A stretch of DNA of 64,000 bases from Acestrorhynchus altus. Lineage: Eukaryota; Chordata; Actinopteri; Characiformes; Acestrorhynchidae. A model generated the notes under the pieces. It did no database searches. It saw only the letters and a program-made list of their open reading frames with translations, and was not told where the DNA came from. Of the stretch, positions 35,673 to 47,252 are shown one piece after another. Location of the stretch: positions 22,173,161 through 22,237,160 of the forward strand of contig CM067503.1 in the NCBI GenBank assembly GCA_034509495.1. The letters are read 5' to 3'. A program made the position numbers and the translations under genes. Within the stretch, counting starts at the first letter, position 1, and the number at the start of each line of letters is the position of its first letter.

Positions 35673-36374
35673 GTGCACACGTAAAACAAACCAAATGGCT
35701 GAGTTGGTACAAAGTAATAACAGTATGGGAAAACAGACCTGTGGCTCTAGCAAGTTTTACATATGGGACTACATATGAGAATTAATGAATATATCCTTTG
35801 AGATATTAGGGCATTTGTGCATATACATTTTTGAGCATGTAAATAATTTATGTATGCATTTTTGTGATGTTTTAGTTCATTAATATGACAGACACATTAC
35901 TGAGCTTAAAGAAAATGAATAAAAACAGTTGGCTTTGTAGTTTTTGTTAGCTATAGGGAATTAATTATATCTAAATGCATATGCATCATTTAAATAATAG
36001 CTCCCCAGTTTTTAGATCCCAACTCAATGAACCAAATACAAATAATACACTTTAAAATACACCAATGAAATAATGCCAAGGGCTTGTGGGACCCAACATA
36101 AAGCATGCACTCAGGCCCTATAATGAACGCATTATGGATCTTCAATATACTCTTGTAAGGTCCCTCTTACTTAGGTACCCTCGGGGAGAGTTGTTATTAG
36201 TAAACAAAGGTTTTATCTCATAGCTTCACTGGTCTAATTCTATTTGAATGATGGTTGTGTCCCTCCCTTGCACCAAAACAATGCTCTGCACGTACAGTTG
36301 TGAAGGGTGTGCTCTATGCATTGTTAATTGCACATCAGCAGCTGTAGAAGAAACTTCACACTGCGTTAAGTAGT
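35673..36374. other. unassigned intronic DNA
   Basis: No recognisable element. Confidence 0.5.

Positions 36375-36377
<3 letters not shown>

Positions 36378-36422
<45 letters not shown>
36378..36422 (+). repeat. (TA)n microsatellite, insertion target of the Tc1 element
   Basis: About 22 TA units. The right flank of the transposon continues with 'tatatata' (38030), so the element landed inside the array. Confidence 0.95.
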
Positions 36423-36425
<3 letters not shown>

Positions 36426-36628
36426 TGGAGAAAATAAGTATTTAGTCAGTCACCAATTGTGCAAGGTCTCCCACTTAAAAAGATGAGAGAGGCCGTTAAT
36501 TGACATCATAGGTAGACCTCAACTATGAGAGACAAAATGTGAAAAAAAAATTGAGAAAATCATTTTGTCTGACTTTTAAAGAATTTATTTGCAAATAATG
36601 GTGGAAAATAAGTATTTGGTCAATAACA
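36423..36628. repeat. left terminal inverted repeat of the Tc1 element
   Basis: Outer DR at 36423-36449, inner DR near 36599-36621 ('ggtggaaaataagtatttgg'). Confidence 0.92.
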
Positions 36629-36653
36629 AATGTTCATCTCAATACTTTGTTGT

Positions 36654-37662
36654 CTATCCTCTGTTGGCAATGACAGAGGTCAAACGTTTTCTGTAAGTCT
36701 TCACAAGGTTGGCACACACTGTTGCTGGTATGTTGGCCCATTCCTCCATGCAGATCTCCTCTAGAGCAGTGATGTTTTGGGGCTGTCGGCGGGCAACACG
36801 GACTTTTAACTCCCTCCAAAGGTTTTCGATGGGGTTGAGATCGGGAGACTGGCTAGGCCACTCCAGGACTTTGAAATGTTTCTTACGAAGCCACTCCTTT
36901 GTTGCCCTGGCAGTGTGCTTGGGATCATTGTCATGCTGAAAGACCCAGCCACGTTTCATCTTCATTGCCCTTGCTGATGGAAGGAGGTTTGCACCCAAAA
37001 TCCTCACAATACATGGCCCCATTCATTCTTTCATGTACACGGACCAGTCGTCCTGGTCCCTTTGCAAAGAAACAGCCCCAAAGCATGATGTTGCCACCTC
37101 CATGCTTCACAGTTGGTATGGTGTTCTTTGGATGCAACTCCGCATTCACTGTCCTCCAAACACGACGAGTTGTGTTTTTACCAAATAGTTCTACTTTGGT
37201 TTCATCTGACCATATGACATTCTCCCAATACTCTTCTGGAACATCCAAATGCTCTCTAGCAAACTTCAGACGTGCCTGGATATGGACTGGCTTAAGCAGG
37301 GGGACACGTCTGGCACTGCAAGATCTGAGTCCCTGGCGTCGTAGTGTGTTGCTGATGGTAGCCTTTGTAACGTTGGTCCCAGCTTTCTGCAGGTCATTCA
37401 CTAGATCCCCCCTTGTGGTTCTGGGATTTTTCCTCACCGTTCTTGTGATCATTTTGACCCCATGGGCTGAGATCTTGCGTGGAGCCCCAGATCGAGGGAG
37501 ATTAGTAGTGGTCTTGTAGGTCTTCCATTTTCTAATTATTGCTCCCACAGTAGATTTCTTCACACCAAGCTGCTTGCCTATAGCAGATTCAGTCTTCCCA
37601 GCCTGGTGCAGGTCTACAATTCGGTTTCTGGTGTCCTCCGACAGCTCTTTCGTCTTCACCAT
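36654..37662 (-). pseudogene. Tc1-like transposase (DD34E), one 1-base insertion
   Basis: Starts MVKTKELSED at 37662. Residues ~1-120: two HTHs with the linker PRSGAPRKIS and VRKNPRTTRGDL. Catalytic domain: first Asp in VIWSDETKVELFG, then KHGGGNIMLWGCF, second Asp in FQHDNDPKHTA, Glu in SPDLNPIENLW. The second Asp and the Glu are 34 residues apart, as in Tc1. A single extra C (+ strand, 37002-37003) shifts frame after GAMYCED; the rest continues from 37000 in the other frame. The stop at 36654 is 5 codons earlier than the apparent ancestral stop (36639). Length is 335 residues allowing for the shift, normal for Tc1. All catalytic residues are present, but the copy as it stands cannot encode a full enzyme. 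Confidence 0.93.
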
Positions 37663-37825
37663 AGTGGAGTTTGGAGTGTGACTGTTTGAGGTTGTGGGCA
37701 GGTGTCTTTTATACTGTTAATGACTTCAAACAGGGTGCCATTAATACAGGTAATGAGTGGGGGAAAGAGGAGCCTCTTAAAAAAGAAGTTACAGGTCTGT
37801 GACAGCCAGAAATCTTGCTTGTTTG

Positions 37826-38029
37826 TAGGTGACCAAATACTTATTTTCCACCATTATTTGCAAATAAATTCTTTAAAAGTCAGACAAAATTATTTTCTCA
37901 ATTTTTTTTTCACATTTTGTCTCTCATAGTTGAGGTCTACCTATGATGTCAATTAACGGCCTCTCTCATCTTTTTAAGTGGGAGAACCTGCACAATTGGT
38001 GACTGACTAAATACTTATTTTCCCCACTG
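37826..38029. repeat. right terminal inverted repeat of the Tc1 element
   Basis: Inverse of 36423-36628; differs near the 'gagaa/gggaa' end, in 'gcaaggtct/gcaggttct' and at one base in the AT-rich centre. Confidence 0.92.
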
Positions 38030-38031
38030 TA

Positions 38032-39227
38032 TATATACCCTTAAAATGTTAAAATGTCATCAGATTCATTTGGATTACAAATGACAGATATTTTGTGCTT
38101 CATGTTACATTTTCTAAGCACTCATAATAATGAATTTCAAGTGAATTTGTTTTTAAGCAAGGATGTAAAATGAATTGAGACGATTGTATTGTATGATGTA
38201 TGATATTGTATGATGAAAAACATGGTAATAATACCTTCTATGGAGTATTTTGAAAAATAACACTGTGGATTGAGAAACCATATATGTCTGCGTAACTTTG
38301 GAAATGGAATGCCCCACTCATCTGGCACCCACTTTCATGCTTTGCTTCCATTCCAGTAGTTCATGTCACCTTGCCATGAGCACACTTTCCAGTGTTCAAC
38401 CTCACTTGCAATATGACTCTTTGGCTCCAAGTAAACCAGTCACTAAGTTAGGGGCAAAGAAGCTGAACAGCAATGTAGAGTTGCCCAAGCAACTGACCCT
38501 GTGATTTTCCAAGTTGTGGTGCTGAGGTGCTCTGGCAGTTGGCCAAGAAATAAACTTCTAAACTACAAAGTAAAAACATTCAAGATAGAAACTTGGAGAG
38601 GCATAGAGGAAAGATTTGGTCAGTAGGAAAACAACAGCATAAACAATCAATGGACAACAGTACAAAATAAAGACATTTTGTTTATTAATAAATTAAGCTA
38701 CAGATGGGATCATTTTGTGTTGTATTGCATATACATCTTCAGATCCCACTGTTGTAATTGCATAAAAAGTTATATATAAACTTATATATACACAGAGTAT
38801 TTTATAAAATATCTCTAGTAAAAAAAAGAACTCTAGTATTGTAACACACATTGTATCTTCAGCTTCTTGACAATACACAGCTCTATTGTACAGTATATCA
38901 GGCAGATCGGGTTGTCTTTTCTAAGGGAGAATGAAATCTGGGGGGCTTTGTGTAAGCAGGTCACCAGGACAAATGAGAGTAGCTACAAGTTTAGGCAGCT
39001 TGGCTTCAAGGGAATGATTATGGAAGCTGACCTCTTTATCTTGAACAACTCAGCACCTTATAGGATACAGCAGACTGTATGTTCTGATAGTTAAATGAAA
39101 CCTGTCATTTAGACTTTCTATTTCTTAAATAATACTGAAAGATTTCTATATGTTGTTTGTGGATATTATTTTTGTAATAAGGCTCTTTTAGTGGCCCAAA
39201 AATGCCTTTTTAAGGACAGATATTATT
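38032..39227. other. unassigned intronic DNA
   Basis: No array, TIR or exon recognised. Confidence 0.5.
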
Positions 39228-39262
39228 AACTAAACTAATAATCTTATTACAACAACAACAGC

Positions 39263-39334
<72 letters not shown>

Positions 39335-39352
39335 TTGATTATTAGTTTAGTT
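39228..39352. repeat. (AAT)n microsatellite inside a perfect 16-bp inverted repeat
   Basis: Arms 'aactaaactaataatc' at 39228-39243 and its exact inverse at 39337-39352 enclose 'ttattac(aac)n gc (aat)n' of about 93 bp. Would fold as a hairpin with the microsatellite as loop. Confidence 0.93.
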
Positions 39353-39989
39353 CCCATAACCATGCAGGTTGTCACTGAATTGTGCTTTAAATAATGCATT
39401 TCTACTGGAAGAGCTGCTTTTCTAAGTTTTCTAAGGAATGTTCTAGTAGATAGTAGTCTTTGGATAGTTCTTGTAGTTTTACTACAAAAGCATAGGGTTC
39501 TCTTTGGTTCCTTAAAGCAATGCTCTTAAAACAGTTTCTCAGCACTTTTACTTTTTGGGTATGCCCAAATTGAGTTGGCCAAACGATCATCAGTAGACCA
39601 TTTGAAGTCTGTTCAACTGGTTTGAGTTTCAGTGCCCTGAGGATTTTTTCAGTGGATGGTTCTTTGAGTTAACATTTCTTTTTTTTTTTTTGCAATTTGA
39701 AGATTTTTTTTATGTTTAAACAATCTTCATATAATATTAAAGATCTGTAGGAATGATATTTACCACACATCCAAGCCAAGAACAACTTTCAAACTTTCAT
39801 TTTTAAGAGTGTAAAACTGCCCATTTGGAGTAAGCACTAAGTAGCTGGTGGAAAAAGCTTCTGTGAATGATGTGTGGACCCATTTTGGTGTTTTTGTGTT
39901 GTCAGGAAAAATTAATTGCCACTTTGTTGCTTGATATTCCACCTTTGTCGAGGATTTTAATTAGAATTTGGGCTTCTTATTAGTGCATG
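39353..39989. other. unassigned intronic DNA
   Basis: Nothing recognised. Confidence 0.45.
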
Positions 39990-40480
39990 TTAGGTTTTAG
40001 ATTTTCTTCTGCCTTGAAGTGTAATTAGTTCCATTAAATACACAGCAATTATTTTCATAAAATTTGAAGAAGTGTGAAGGAAATGGAGCTCTGGCACAAT
40101 TAGTCCAGCACTAATAGCTTCCGCAATGAGAGGGAAGGTGTTAAAGTAGCACAGAGGGCACCAGTGCTGTTCATTTACTAATGAAAGCGTGGACTGGAGA
40201 GACCAGACTGTGTGGCGAAAGATTGGGGTTGTATAGCCAGGGTTGGTTAAGGATTTTTTCTGTAAATAGTGACAGACATGCCAACAAAGCCTTGCGGCTT
40301 TAGCGCTCCATGCATTAGCTTGTTGGCGTGTTAGTTTCTGGAGCCTCTGGCTCCCATTAACCCGAACAGACCTTGAACACTTTCTCATTATATATCAGCT
40401 GCAGCTTGGGGCAGAAGGAAGAAGCCCATTAGAAAATGACGTTTACCTTTAATTACCTTCAATCTGAGCTGTAGGATGTG
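39990..40480. other. candidate conserved noncoding element
   Basis: A repeat-free 490-bp block of complex, balanced sequence ('cacaattagtccagcactaa', 'catgcattagcttgttggcg', 'tttacctttaattaccttca') in repeat-rich DNA. A 132-codon minus-strand ORF spans it but shows no domain. Enhancer role is inference. Confidence 0.3.
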
Positions 40481-40687
40481 AAATATACATATTTAATTTT
40501 TTTTTTGTGTTGACTTTGGCAGTGGTCAGTTTTTCTCATTAGAAACTGACATGGGGATATTCTCTGCTACTTTGGGTTGGTAGGGTTTGTTAGGAAAACT
40601 GATCATTGGAACCACCCTTGGAAACAGGGTATGTAAGGGATTTACTTGACTCAAATGTCTACATCATTTCCACATGAACAAAATATG

Positions 40688-40903
40688 GGTAACTCTTTAC
40701 TTGAACCCTGCTACATAACAGTGACCTGCCATGAGTCACGACTGATGCCATTTTCTGTCATGAGTTGTCTTGACACTTTATGACTAATGATAGGAGGGTT
40801 CCATTCCCTTCCAGGTAATTAACTCATGACAGCATATGCCATCAGACATGATATGTTTATGTTTATGTAAATGCTATGTAGCTGGGTTCAAGTACAGTAT
40901 AAA
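40688..40903. mobile_element. MITE with ~30-bp terminal inverted repeats
   Basis: Left 'ctttacttgaaccctgctac' mirrors right 'gtagctgggttcaagtacag'. About 215 bp, no coding capacity. Confidence 0.7.
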
Positions 40904-41717
40904 CCAATACGGTTTCATCACTATAATTTACAATTTATTGTTTCTGCTTGTTAGGTTACACTCGGTTTTTATATTCTGCCCTTAAAAATGTTTTTTAATG
41001 AGCTCTTTACTAAAGTCATTGGTTCTCCTTGTTGGTCAAATAACCCTTTTCATGATTTATATAGAATCATTTTTGCTTAGACTGTAGTATAACAATCAAA
41101 CAATATAATCTTTTGTAACCTCCATGCTCTTAGCTCTACATCACCAGTTAGTCCACTGTTGTGACAGATAGTTATTCAGATCAGTCTACTCCAAGAAATG
41201 TGTAAATATGCACAATTCTGCACGCAGGCCAATATATGTCCATTTGTACATATATGCCTACAGTCGTGTAGTGGGCCATACAACGTGTACTAATGTATGT
41301 TAACCGTTGCGCATATGCACAAATGACTGACAATCCACTGAAAACAAAGAATGTTAGAAGCACTTATTGTAAGTGTATTACCGGAACCTCCACCTCTGCC
41401 TAAACTAAACCTAACCATTACACTTACCCTGTGTTTCTGCATGAGTTTTCATCCATTCATTCTCTTTTTCTATCGCAGTGAAAATGCAACATAGTTTTCT
41501 AACATTGGTCAGGAGCTCACTGTGAATTGCAAGCATGTCACAGAGAGTGTAGATACAAACATAATGAGAAAGATGCAGAAATGTGTACATATGCACAAAT
41601 TGTGAGATTGTATTGTATTTATCATTGGCTCCAAACTAATTAAATAAAATGAATGTAGCATGATACCATGTTCTGAACTTGTAGGAGTGAAACACATACA
41701 TGCACATATACATACAC
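40904..41717. other. unassigned intronic DNA
   Basis: Nothing recognised. Confidence 0.45.
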
Positions 41718-41888
41718 ACTAGTGAAAACACACAATAGGGGGCAATGAGCACTATCCACTGAACATATTGGGGAGTTAAAGAGTCTTGCTCAAAGGCATT
41801 TTAGTCATGTCCTGACAGTTCAGGGAATTTAACCAGCAAATAGTCACAAGGCTGGCTAATCTCTAATTACCAGGCCCTGGCTGCCCCT
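41718..41888 (-). repeat. fish interspersed repeat (7.4-kb family), minus orientation
   Basis: 'cactagtgaaaacacaca', 'tagggggcaatgagcac', 'gtcttgctcaaaggcatttt', 'cctgacagttcaggga', 'ccaggccctggctgcccc' is the reverse orientation of the repeat at 7378-7560 and includes its far end. Confidence 0.65.
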
Positions 41889-42619
41889 GTGTTTGTTTGT
41901 TGATTACCTATCAGCTTGTAACTGAAATTTTAGATCAGGACACTGTAAAGCACAGCTTTTTTTACATGTTGTACATAATGTTGAAAGCTCTAAGAAACTA
42001 AAAATGGAAACAGCACATTGATATACACAACTGAATACATTTTGTGAATCATTAACTCCTAATAATTGAATATCTATGTACTAATATCAGATAAGTATAT
42101 TATATACTAGAAATCCCATATGTACTGCTAATTGATATCTATTTGGAATGCAGTTTAGATCACTGGTGAGGCATGCTGCAATTTTAAGTTAATTGTTTTC
42201 TCACTGATATCTAATTGAAACAAGCTGACAGATGATGTGGAAAATGTACAGTGTAAACTTTAAGTTCATACCACACTGGAGTTTGTAAGCAGAAGAGAAT
42301 GTATTTTATTGTGGTCTGAATTTGATTATATATATTTTCTTTGCTGTTTTGCTGAAATAAAATCCAATCAAACAAAACTTAAAATTTAAGACTGGTGCTT
42401 GCCAGTGCCATTACGTACTTATTGTTTAATTACAAATGTAACAACAGGTCCCCCCATGGGGGACAAAGGGCCCCTGCATGGTGCAATGTATGCACCATAT
42501 TTGGTCTATGTTTGGGAGCACTATGAAACACCTGAACCACACTCAAGCTCAGCTTTTATGAAACGATTAGATTTTCACTGATCTTCAGCATTGGAAATGT
42601 TTCAAAAATGAGCAAATTC
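41889..42619. other. unassigned intronic DNA
   Basis: A near-perfect palindrome, 'gtccccccatgggggac', lies at 42448; nothing else. Confidence 0.45.
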
Positions 42620-42653
<34 letters not shown>

Positions 42654-42690
42654 AAACAAATATAATAACAACAACAACAACAACAACAAC

Positions 42691-42740
<50 letters not shown>

Positions 42741-42768
42741 TAATAATAATAATAATAATAATAATAGC

Positions 42769-42800
<32 letters not shown>

Positions 42801-42832
42801 TGATAATAATAATAATAACAATGATGATAATA

Positions 42833-42901
<69 letters not shown>

Positions 42902-42905
42902 CGAC

Positions 42906-42962
<57 letters not shown>
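42620..42962 (+). repeat. 343-bp compound trinucleotide array (CAA)n(TAA)n
   Basis: Starts as (CAA)n with one 'aaacaaata' break, then (AAT)n with sparse AAC, AGC, ATG and ACG variants and one frame slip near 42835. The longest array here. All ORFs over it are low-complexity artefacts. Confidence 0.97.
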
Positions 42963-42965
<3 letters not shown>

Positions 42966-43839
42966 CAATAGGCATATCCTGCAGCTCTGGTGCTCTGGTC
43001 CTAATCATGTAACTACATTTGATTAGTGGAATTAAACAGCAGTAGAAACTCTGAACTACTGAGTATTGACTGTGGAGGGCTGTACAATTCTGTGTGTGTT
43101 GTGGAGCATTGGTTGAGTGGGAAGCTTTGTTGATAAGCCTTAGAGAAAGTCTTTTTTCCAACTAAAGCTGCTACACAGTGCAACATGTCCCTCCTGGGCC
43201 TAGTACTGTCAACAGCACTGATACAGGCTGGGAGAATGGGAGCAAGACAAGTAAAGAAAAAGTATGTATGTCTTGGTCAGACTGTGTGCGTATGTGAGGA
43301 AGAAAGGGGATAAAGAGAGACAGAAAACAGTAGCTCAGTGAAGCAAAGTGATTATCTGAGTCTAGATCTATGAACTGTTCCTCCAGCTTGTGTTCTCTGA
43401 GGATTCATTTGTTAATATTAAACCACTCTTAGTTAGGACATATCAATGGGCAGCTGAAAGGCCTCTATTGATCTGACAGCCTGGGTATAAAAGGACCTTT
43501 CTTTTTTTCACACAGCAGAGTGGACAGTACAGGACATATTGTGTCTCAGTGGGGGGGCTGCTTCTTAGGGGAGGCCAAAGCATCTGTGGCAACACTGTAC
43601 TCTTTTCATTCTAAGCATCACTGACTGCTTTTCACTGTTTTTCTTTGCTGACCAGGGAGTTCAAAGTTCAAAGGTGTCTATATTTCTCCTGTCTTACCTG
43701 TTTTTGTTCAACTTTCACAACCAAACAGAACCACAGAGAAAACCATTGTCTGGGTAATTCTGTTAATCTTTGTAAAGACAGACATTTAAAAATATTTCCA
43801 AGCTTCATCCTTGTCCTTCCAAGTGACTATCTGTGTTGA
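42963..43839. other. unassigned intronic DNA with a TATA-like motif
   Basis: 'gggtataaaagga' at 43482-43494 is a good TATA match, followed at about 30 bp by 'cacacagcagag'. No gene follows, so promoter activity is not supported. Confidence 0.3.
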
Positions 43840-44700
43840 ATTTCTTGCATGCTGGAGCCTTCGTTGTTAATAACTAGGCAAAAGCTTTCCAAAATCTCCA
43901 CATCTTCTCCGTCAGTGGTAAAGCTGGCACTGTTTTCTGTCATCATGACTTTAGTCTTCTTCATATTGAGGTGAAGTCTCATCTTGTCATTCCCGCTATG
44001 AGTGTTGTGTCATCTGCATATAGAAGGTTATTGAAGTTTCTTCCACCAATCCTGAATCCTGTGTCATCTTCCTCCAGTCCTGCGTCTCTCATTATATTAA
44101 ATTCTGCATACAGTTTGAACAGGTATGGTGATAGTATGAAGCCCTGTCTAACTCTTTCTGTTATGACCGTAGCTTGTTGATTAGAGTAGAAATTCCCCAT
44201 TAGAATAATTCAAGGCTCTGATATTCCCATTATCCTGAATATGTTCCATAATTGTATCCGGTCTACACAGTAAAAGGCTTTGCTCTAGACTATGAAACAC
44301 ATGTTGATCTCCTTTTTCAAAGATTCAGTGTGTATTTGTGAAGTTGGCTATTGTTTGTCTGCATTTCCCAAATTCTGCCTGCACATATGGCAGTTCTCTT
44401 TCAATGTAAGGCTCTAGTCTATGTCAGATCATCTTCAGCATGATTTTACTGGTGTGTGGTTTCAGGGAATTTGTGTCATAGTTTGTACAATTTTTCTTGT
44501 CTACTTTCATTGGTATTGGGGCATAGACTGACCTCTTCAAGTCTGCAGGCCATTGAATTGTTTTCCATATTTGTTGGCAAAGTTTTGTCAGTATTTGAAC
44601 TGAATCAACATCCTGTGGCTTTTTTCTTTGGAAATGATCTCAGGGCCTGTCTGACTTCATGTTCTTGAACTAAAGTTTCTTCTGTGTAGCCAACATTGAT
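43840..44700 (-). pseudogene. RTE/BovB-like LINE reverse transcriptase fragment
   Basis: Minus strand, 44200 downwards: TERVRQGFILSPYLFKLYAE, NIMRDAGLEED, RNFNNLLYADDTTLIAG. This is the RT palm with the YADD catalytic motif and the RQGC.LSP segment, in the wording of the RTE clade. Further upstream on that strand (44680-44210), broken-frame text ('IWKTI.WP', 'NESRQEKLY', 'GRIWEMQT') fits the preceding fingers region. Endonuclease and 3' end are absent. Truncated, frameshifted, dead. Confidence 0.8.
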
Positions 44701-44852
44701 AAAAGTATCTTGGCAATTTACATCTTTAGTTCATTTATATACACACTTTAATTTGAGTGTTCTTCAAAGTTTCTGCAGTATAGAAAATAATTATTGTTAG
44801 AACTAAGAAGACTCAATGGATTTGCATAATTAAAGGGTTATTTGTATTGTGA

Positions 44853-45019
44853 AAGGGTTCTTCAGATTTATGGAGAATGTGCTCTAGAGCATTCTATAAA
44901 GAACCTTTTGGACATGGGTTCTATGCAGCACCAAAATGGATTCTTCTATCATTACAAGTTTACAAAAAGGCTTTATATAGAACCCTCTACACCACATTCT
45001 TCATCAATCTGAAGAAGCC
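44853..45019. mobile_element. MITE with ~50-bp terminal inverted repeats ('gggttcttcaga')
   Basis: Left 44853-44906 ('agggttcttcagattta', 'gagaatgtgctctagag', 'ttctataaag') is mirrored by 44965-45019. 167 bp in total; non-coding. Confidence 0.7.
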
Positions 45020-45904
45020 CTACAAGATGGGTTCCTTGAGTGTTCATGGTTCTATATACAACATTTTTTTTTCTGAACCCTAATTTTAAAGTGTATTTAA
45101 TTTTGTATTATATTCCAATATATTAAGTAAATTAGAATCATTTTAAAGAGCTATGACACACAATACCATATATGGAACACTTTTGTCACTATTTTTAAGT
45201 GTGTTTTTGTAGAATTTTAATTGTTTTGATATTTCAAAAGTTGTTTTTTTACGCTGCCAATTGGATATCAGTATTTAAATTGATTGTGAGAATGTCCACA
45301 CCTTTATAAATTGTAGGTGAGTGAGGTTTGACTGTGCCAATCCATATCTAGGCATGTAGACCCATTACCACACCATTCCTACTGCTGAACTCAAAATAGA
45401 CTCAGTTATTGTACTATTTTTTTTAAATGCAGATGGCTACAATATAAAAGCTGTAAGTTCTTGGAAAATCATTGCAACCTCAAGAGATGAATTATCTCTG
45501 GATAAAAACACTAAAACTAGACACCTTTTTTATCTGTAACTGCATTCAAAGACAGTTACAGTGACAGATAAGTGACATTTGTACATGTTTGTAATTTCAT
45601 ATGGTCATTTATATTAGCTAGATTGTGAAGAGTGAACAAATTAATTGATATGAATTCAAAAGTCATTCCCTGCCATAAAAAAATTACCTTTTCACAAAAA
45701 ATGCTACATCAAAGAGCAACTGTAATTTATCCCTGCATAATGGCCTGCTAACATCATTTCAGTTCAGATAGCTTACGAGAAAATATTAGTGAGAACAAGA
45801 CAGCTGAAACCACTCTGTCATGCTGATGATAAAAGCAGACTTTTAAAAAGCAGATTGCTTTAAAAGGGTAGTGATGCTTTTAAGTTTTCTTCCCTTAAAG
45901 ATGG
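45020..45904. other. unassigned intronic DNA, possibly the 5' flank of the next Tc1 relic
   Basis: No clear TIR partner for the relic's right end could be found. Confidence 0.4.
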
Positions 45905-46640
45905 TAAACGCCAAGGAAACATGTGCAGTCATCATTACATTGCATCAAAAAGGTTTCACAGGCAAAGACATTGCTGCCTCTAAGATAGCACCTAAATCAA
46001 CCATTTATCCAAGCGTAAAAAGAACTCCTAGGAGAATGTTTTAATTGCAGTGAAGAAGGCTTCAGGGTGCACATGAAAGTCAAACAAGCATCAAGACCAT
46101 TTCCTCAAGAGGATGCAGCTATGAGATCGGGTAACCAACATTGCAGAACTCAGGAATGGCAGAGGGCAGGTGTGAGTGCATCTGAATACACAGATGAAGG
46201 CTTTAGGATTATGGTATCAAGAAGGGCAACAAAGAAGCCACTTCTCTCTAAGAAAAACATCATGGACAGACTGATATTCTACAGGAAGTAAAGGAATTGG
46301 ACTGCAGAAGACTGGGTTAAAGTTATTTTCTCTGATGAATCCCCCTTCAAACTGTTTGGGACATCTGGAAAAATGATTGTCCAGAGAAGAAATGGTGAGC
46401 ACTACAGTGAGTCCTGCGTCCTGTGTCTATGTTCACAGTAAAAAATCCTGAAAATGAAAACACATAAACTCTGATCGAACTCCAAGCAATGATTAGGCAA
46501 AAATGTTTTGCCATCACTCAAGACTTTGCCCAGAAGCTGATATCCAGCATGCCGATGCAAATTGCAGAAGTCTTAAAGAAAAAGTCAGTCAACACTGTAA
46601 ATATTAAGTCTTTGCATAATTTGTTTTATTTGCCAATAAA
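45905..46640 (+). pseudogene. degenerate Tc1-like transposase, separate family
   Basis: 46067-46291 ends ATKKPLLSKKNIMDRLIFYRK, a stop follows, then RNWTAEDWVKVIFSDESPFK and LFGTSGKMIVQRRNGEHYSE, the segment around the first catalytic Asp (SDES instead of the usual SDET). The remainder is scrambled ('ttgcccagaagctgatatcc'). No second Asp or Glu motif survives. The text differs from the other Tc1 copies, indicating another lineage. Confidence 0.75.
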
Positions 46641-46704
46641 AAGTAAAAGATAAAAGTATTGAATGATTAAAATTGTATTTCCTTATACCATATAAACATG
46701 TGAC

Positions 46705-46985
46705 TGTAGGCCAGGATCAGAGTAACCTATAGACATGATACATATATCATAACAAACTACTACTTACTCCCTTCTCATTTTGCTTTATAAAAAATATGAA
46801 TGACATTTTCAGCCCTGTCTCCTTTTTTCTTTAATCACATAATCCCATAATTATACATACATACATAACAAAAATTATTTTTGTTTTGTTTTGTTACTTA
46901 ATTTAGGCCACTGTCAAGTATTTTGAAGAACTTATTATTATAAATATCCTTGTCAATTTAATCATTACAAATAATTAATTTAAAT
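46705..46985 (+). repeat. unknown interspersed repeat, copy B
   Basis: 'ccaggatcagagtaacctat', 'taacaaactac', 'ttataaatatccttgtca' and 'taatcattacaaataa' match both ends of 33335-33856. Directly follows the Tc1 relic. Confidence 0.6.
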
Positions 46986-47149
46986 TACTGACTCAGTAAT
47001 ATGATCAATTTCCAACAGGATTTCTGACATAGAATATATTATTTATATAATAAGCTAATAAATAATTTTATAAGTTAATAAAATAATAAAAGTATGTCAA
47101 ACTATCAAGACATCTCACAATATTAGCCTAGGGCCCTAAAGATTAAGTG

Positions 47150-47252
47150 CCTTATTTATGGGCCCAAAAGCAGAAGCTTAGCAGACCTGGGTACTGAACC
47201 CCCAACCTTGTGATTAATAATCCAGAATTCTAATAACAAAGCCACCACTGTG
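47150..47252 (-). repeat. end fragment of a fish interspersed repeat
   Basis: 'gcagacctgggtactgaacc', 'ccaaccttgtgatta', 'aagccaccactgtgcc' matches the terminal part of repeats with a 'gaacc..caaccttctg...accactg' end. Confidence 0.45.

Larger units (their letters stand above)
36423..38029 (-). mobile_element. nearly intact Tc1-like transposon (1607 bp)
   Basis: Flanked by TA duplications (36421-36422, 38030-38031). Terminal inverted repeats of about 205 bp differ at only about 4 positions. Each arm holds an outer repeat 'aaaataagtatttagtca' and an inner repeat 'aaaataagtatttggtca', the IR/DR organisation of long-TIR Tc1 elements. It contains a single transposase gene on the minus strand with one frameshift. 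This is by far the youngest-looking DNA transposon here and belongs to a family widespread in fish. Confidence 0.95.

Noticed and set aside
36899..37519. 206-codon plus-strand ORF
   Set aside because: Antisense shadow of the Tc1 transposase on the minus strand.
42556..43161. 201-codon ORF of poly-Ile/Tyr/Val
   Set aside because: Pure translation of the trinucleotide array.
43482..43494. TATA box 'gggtataaaagga' as a promoter
   Set aside because: No initiator context, CpG content or downstream gene; single motif hits are expected in AT-rich DNA.
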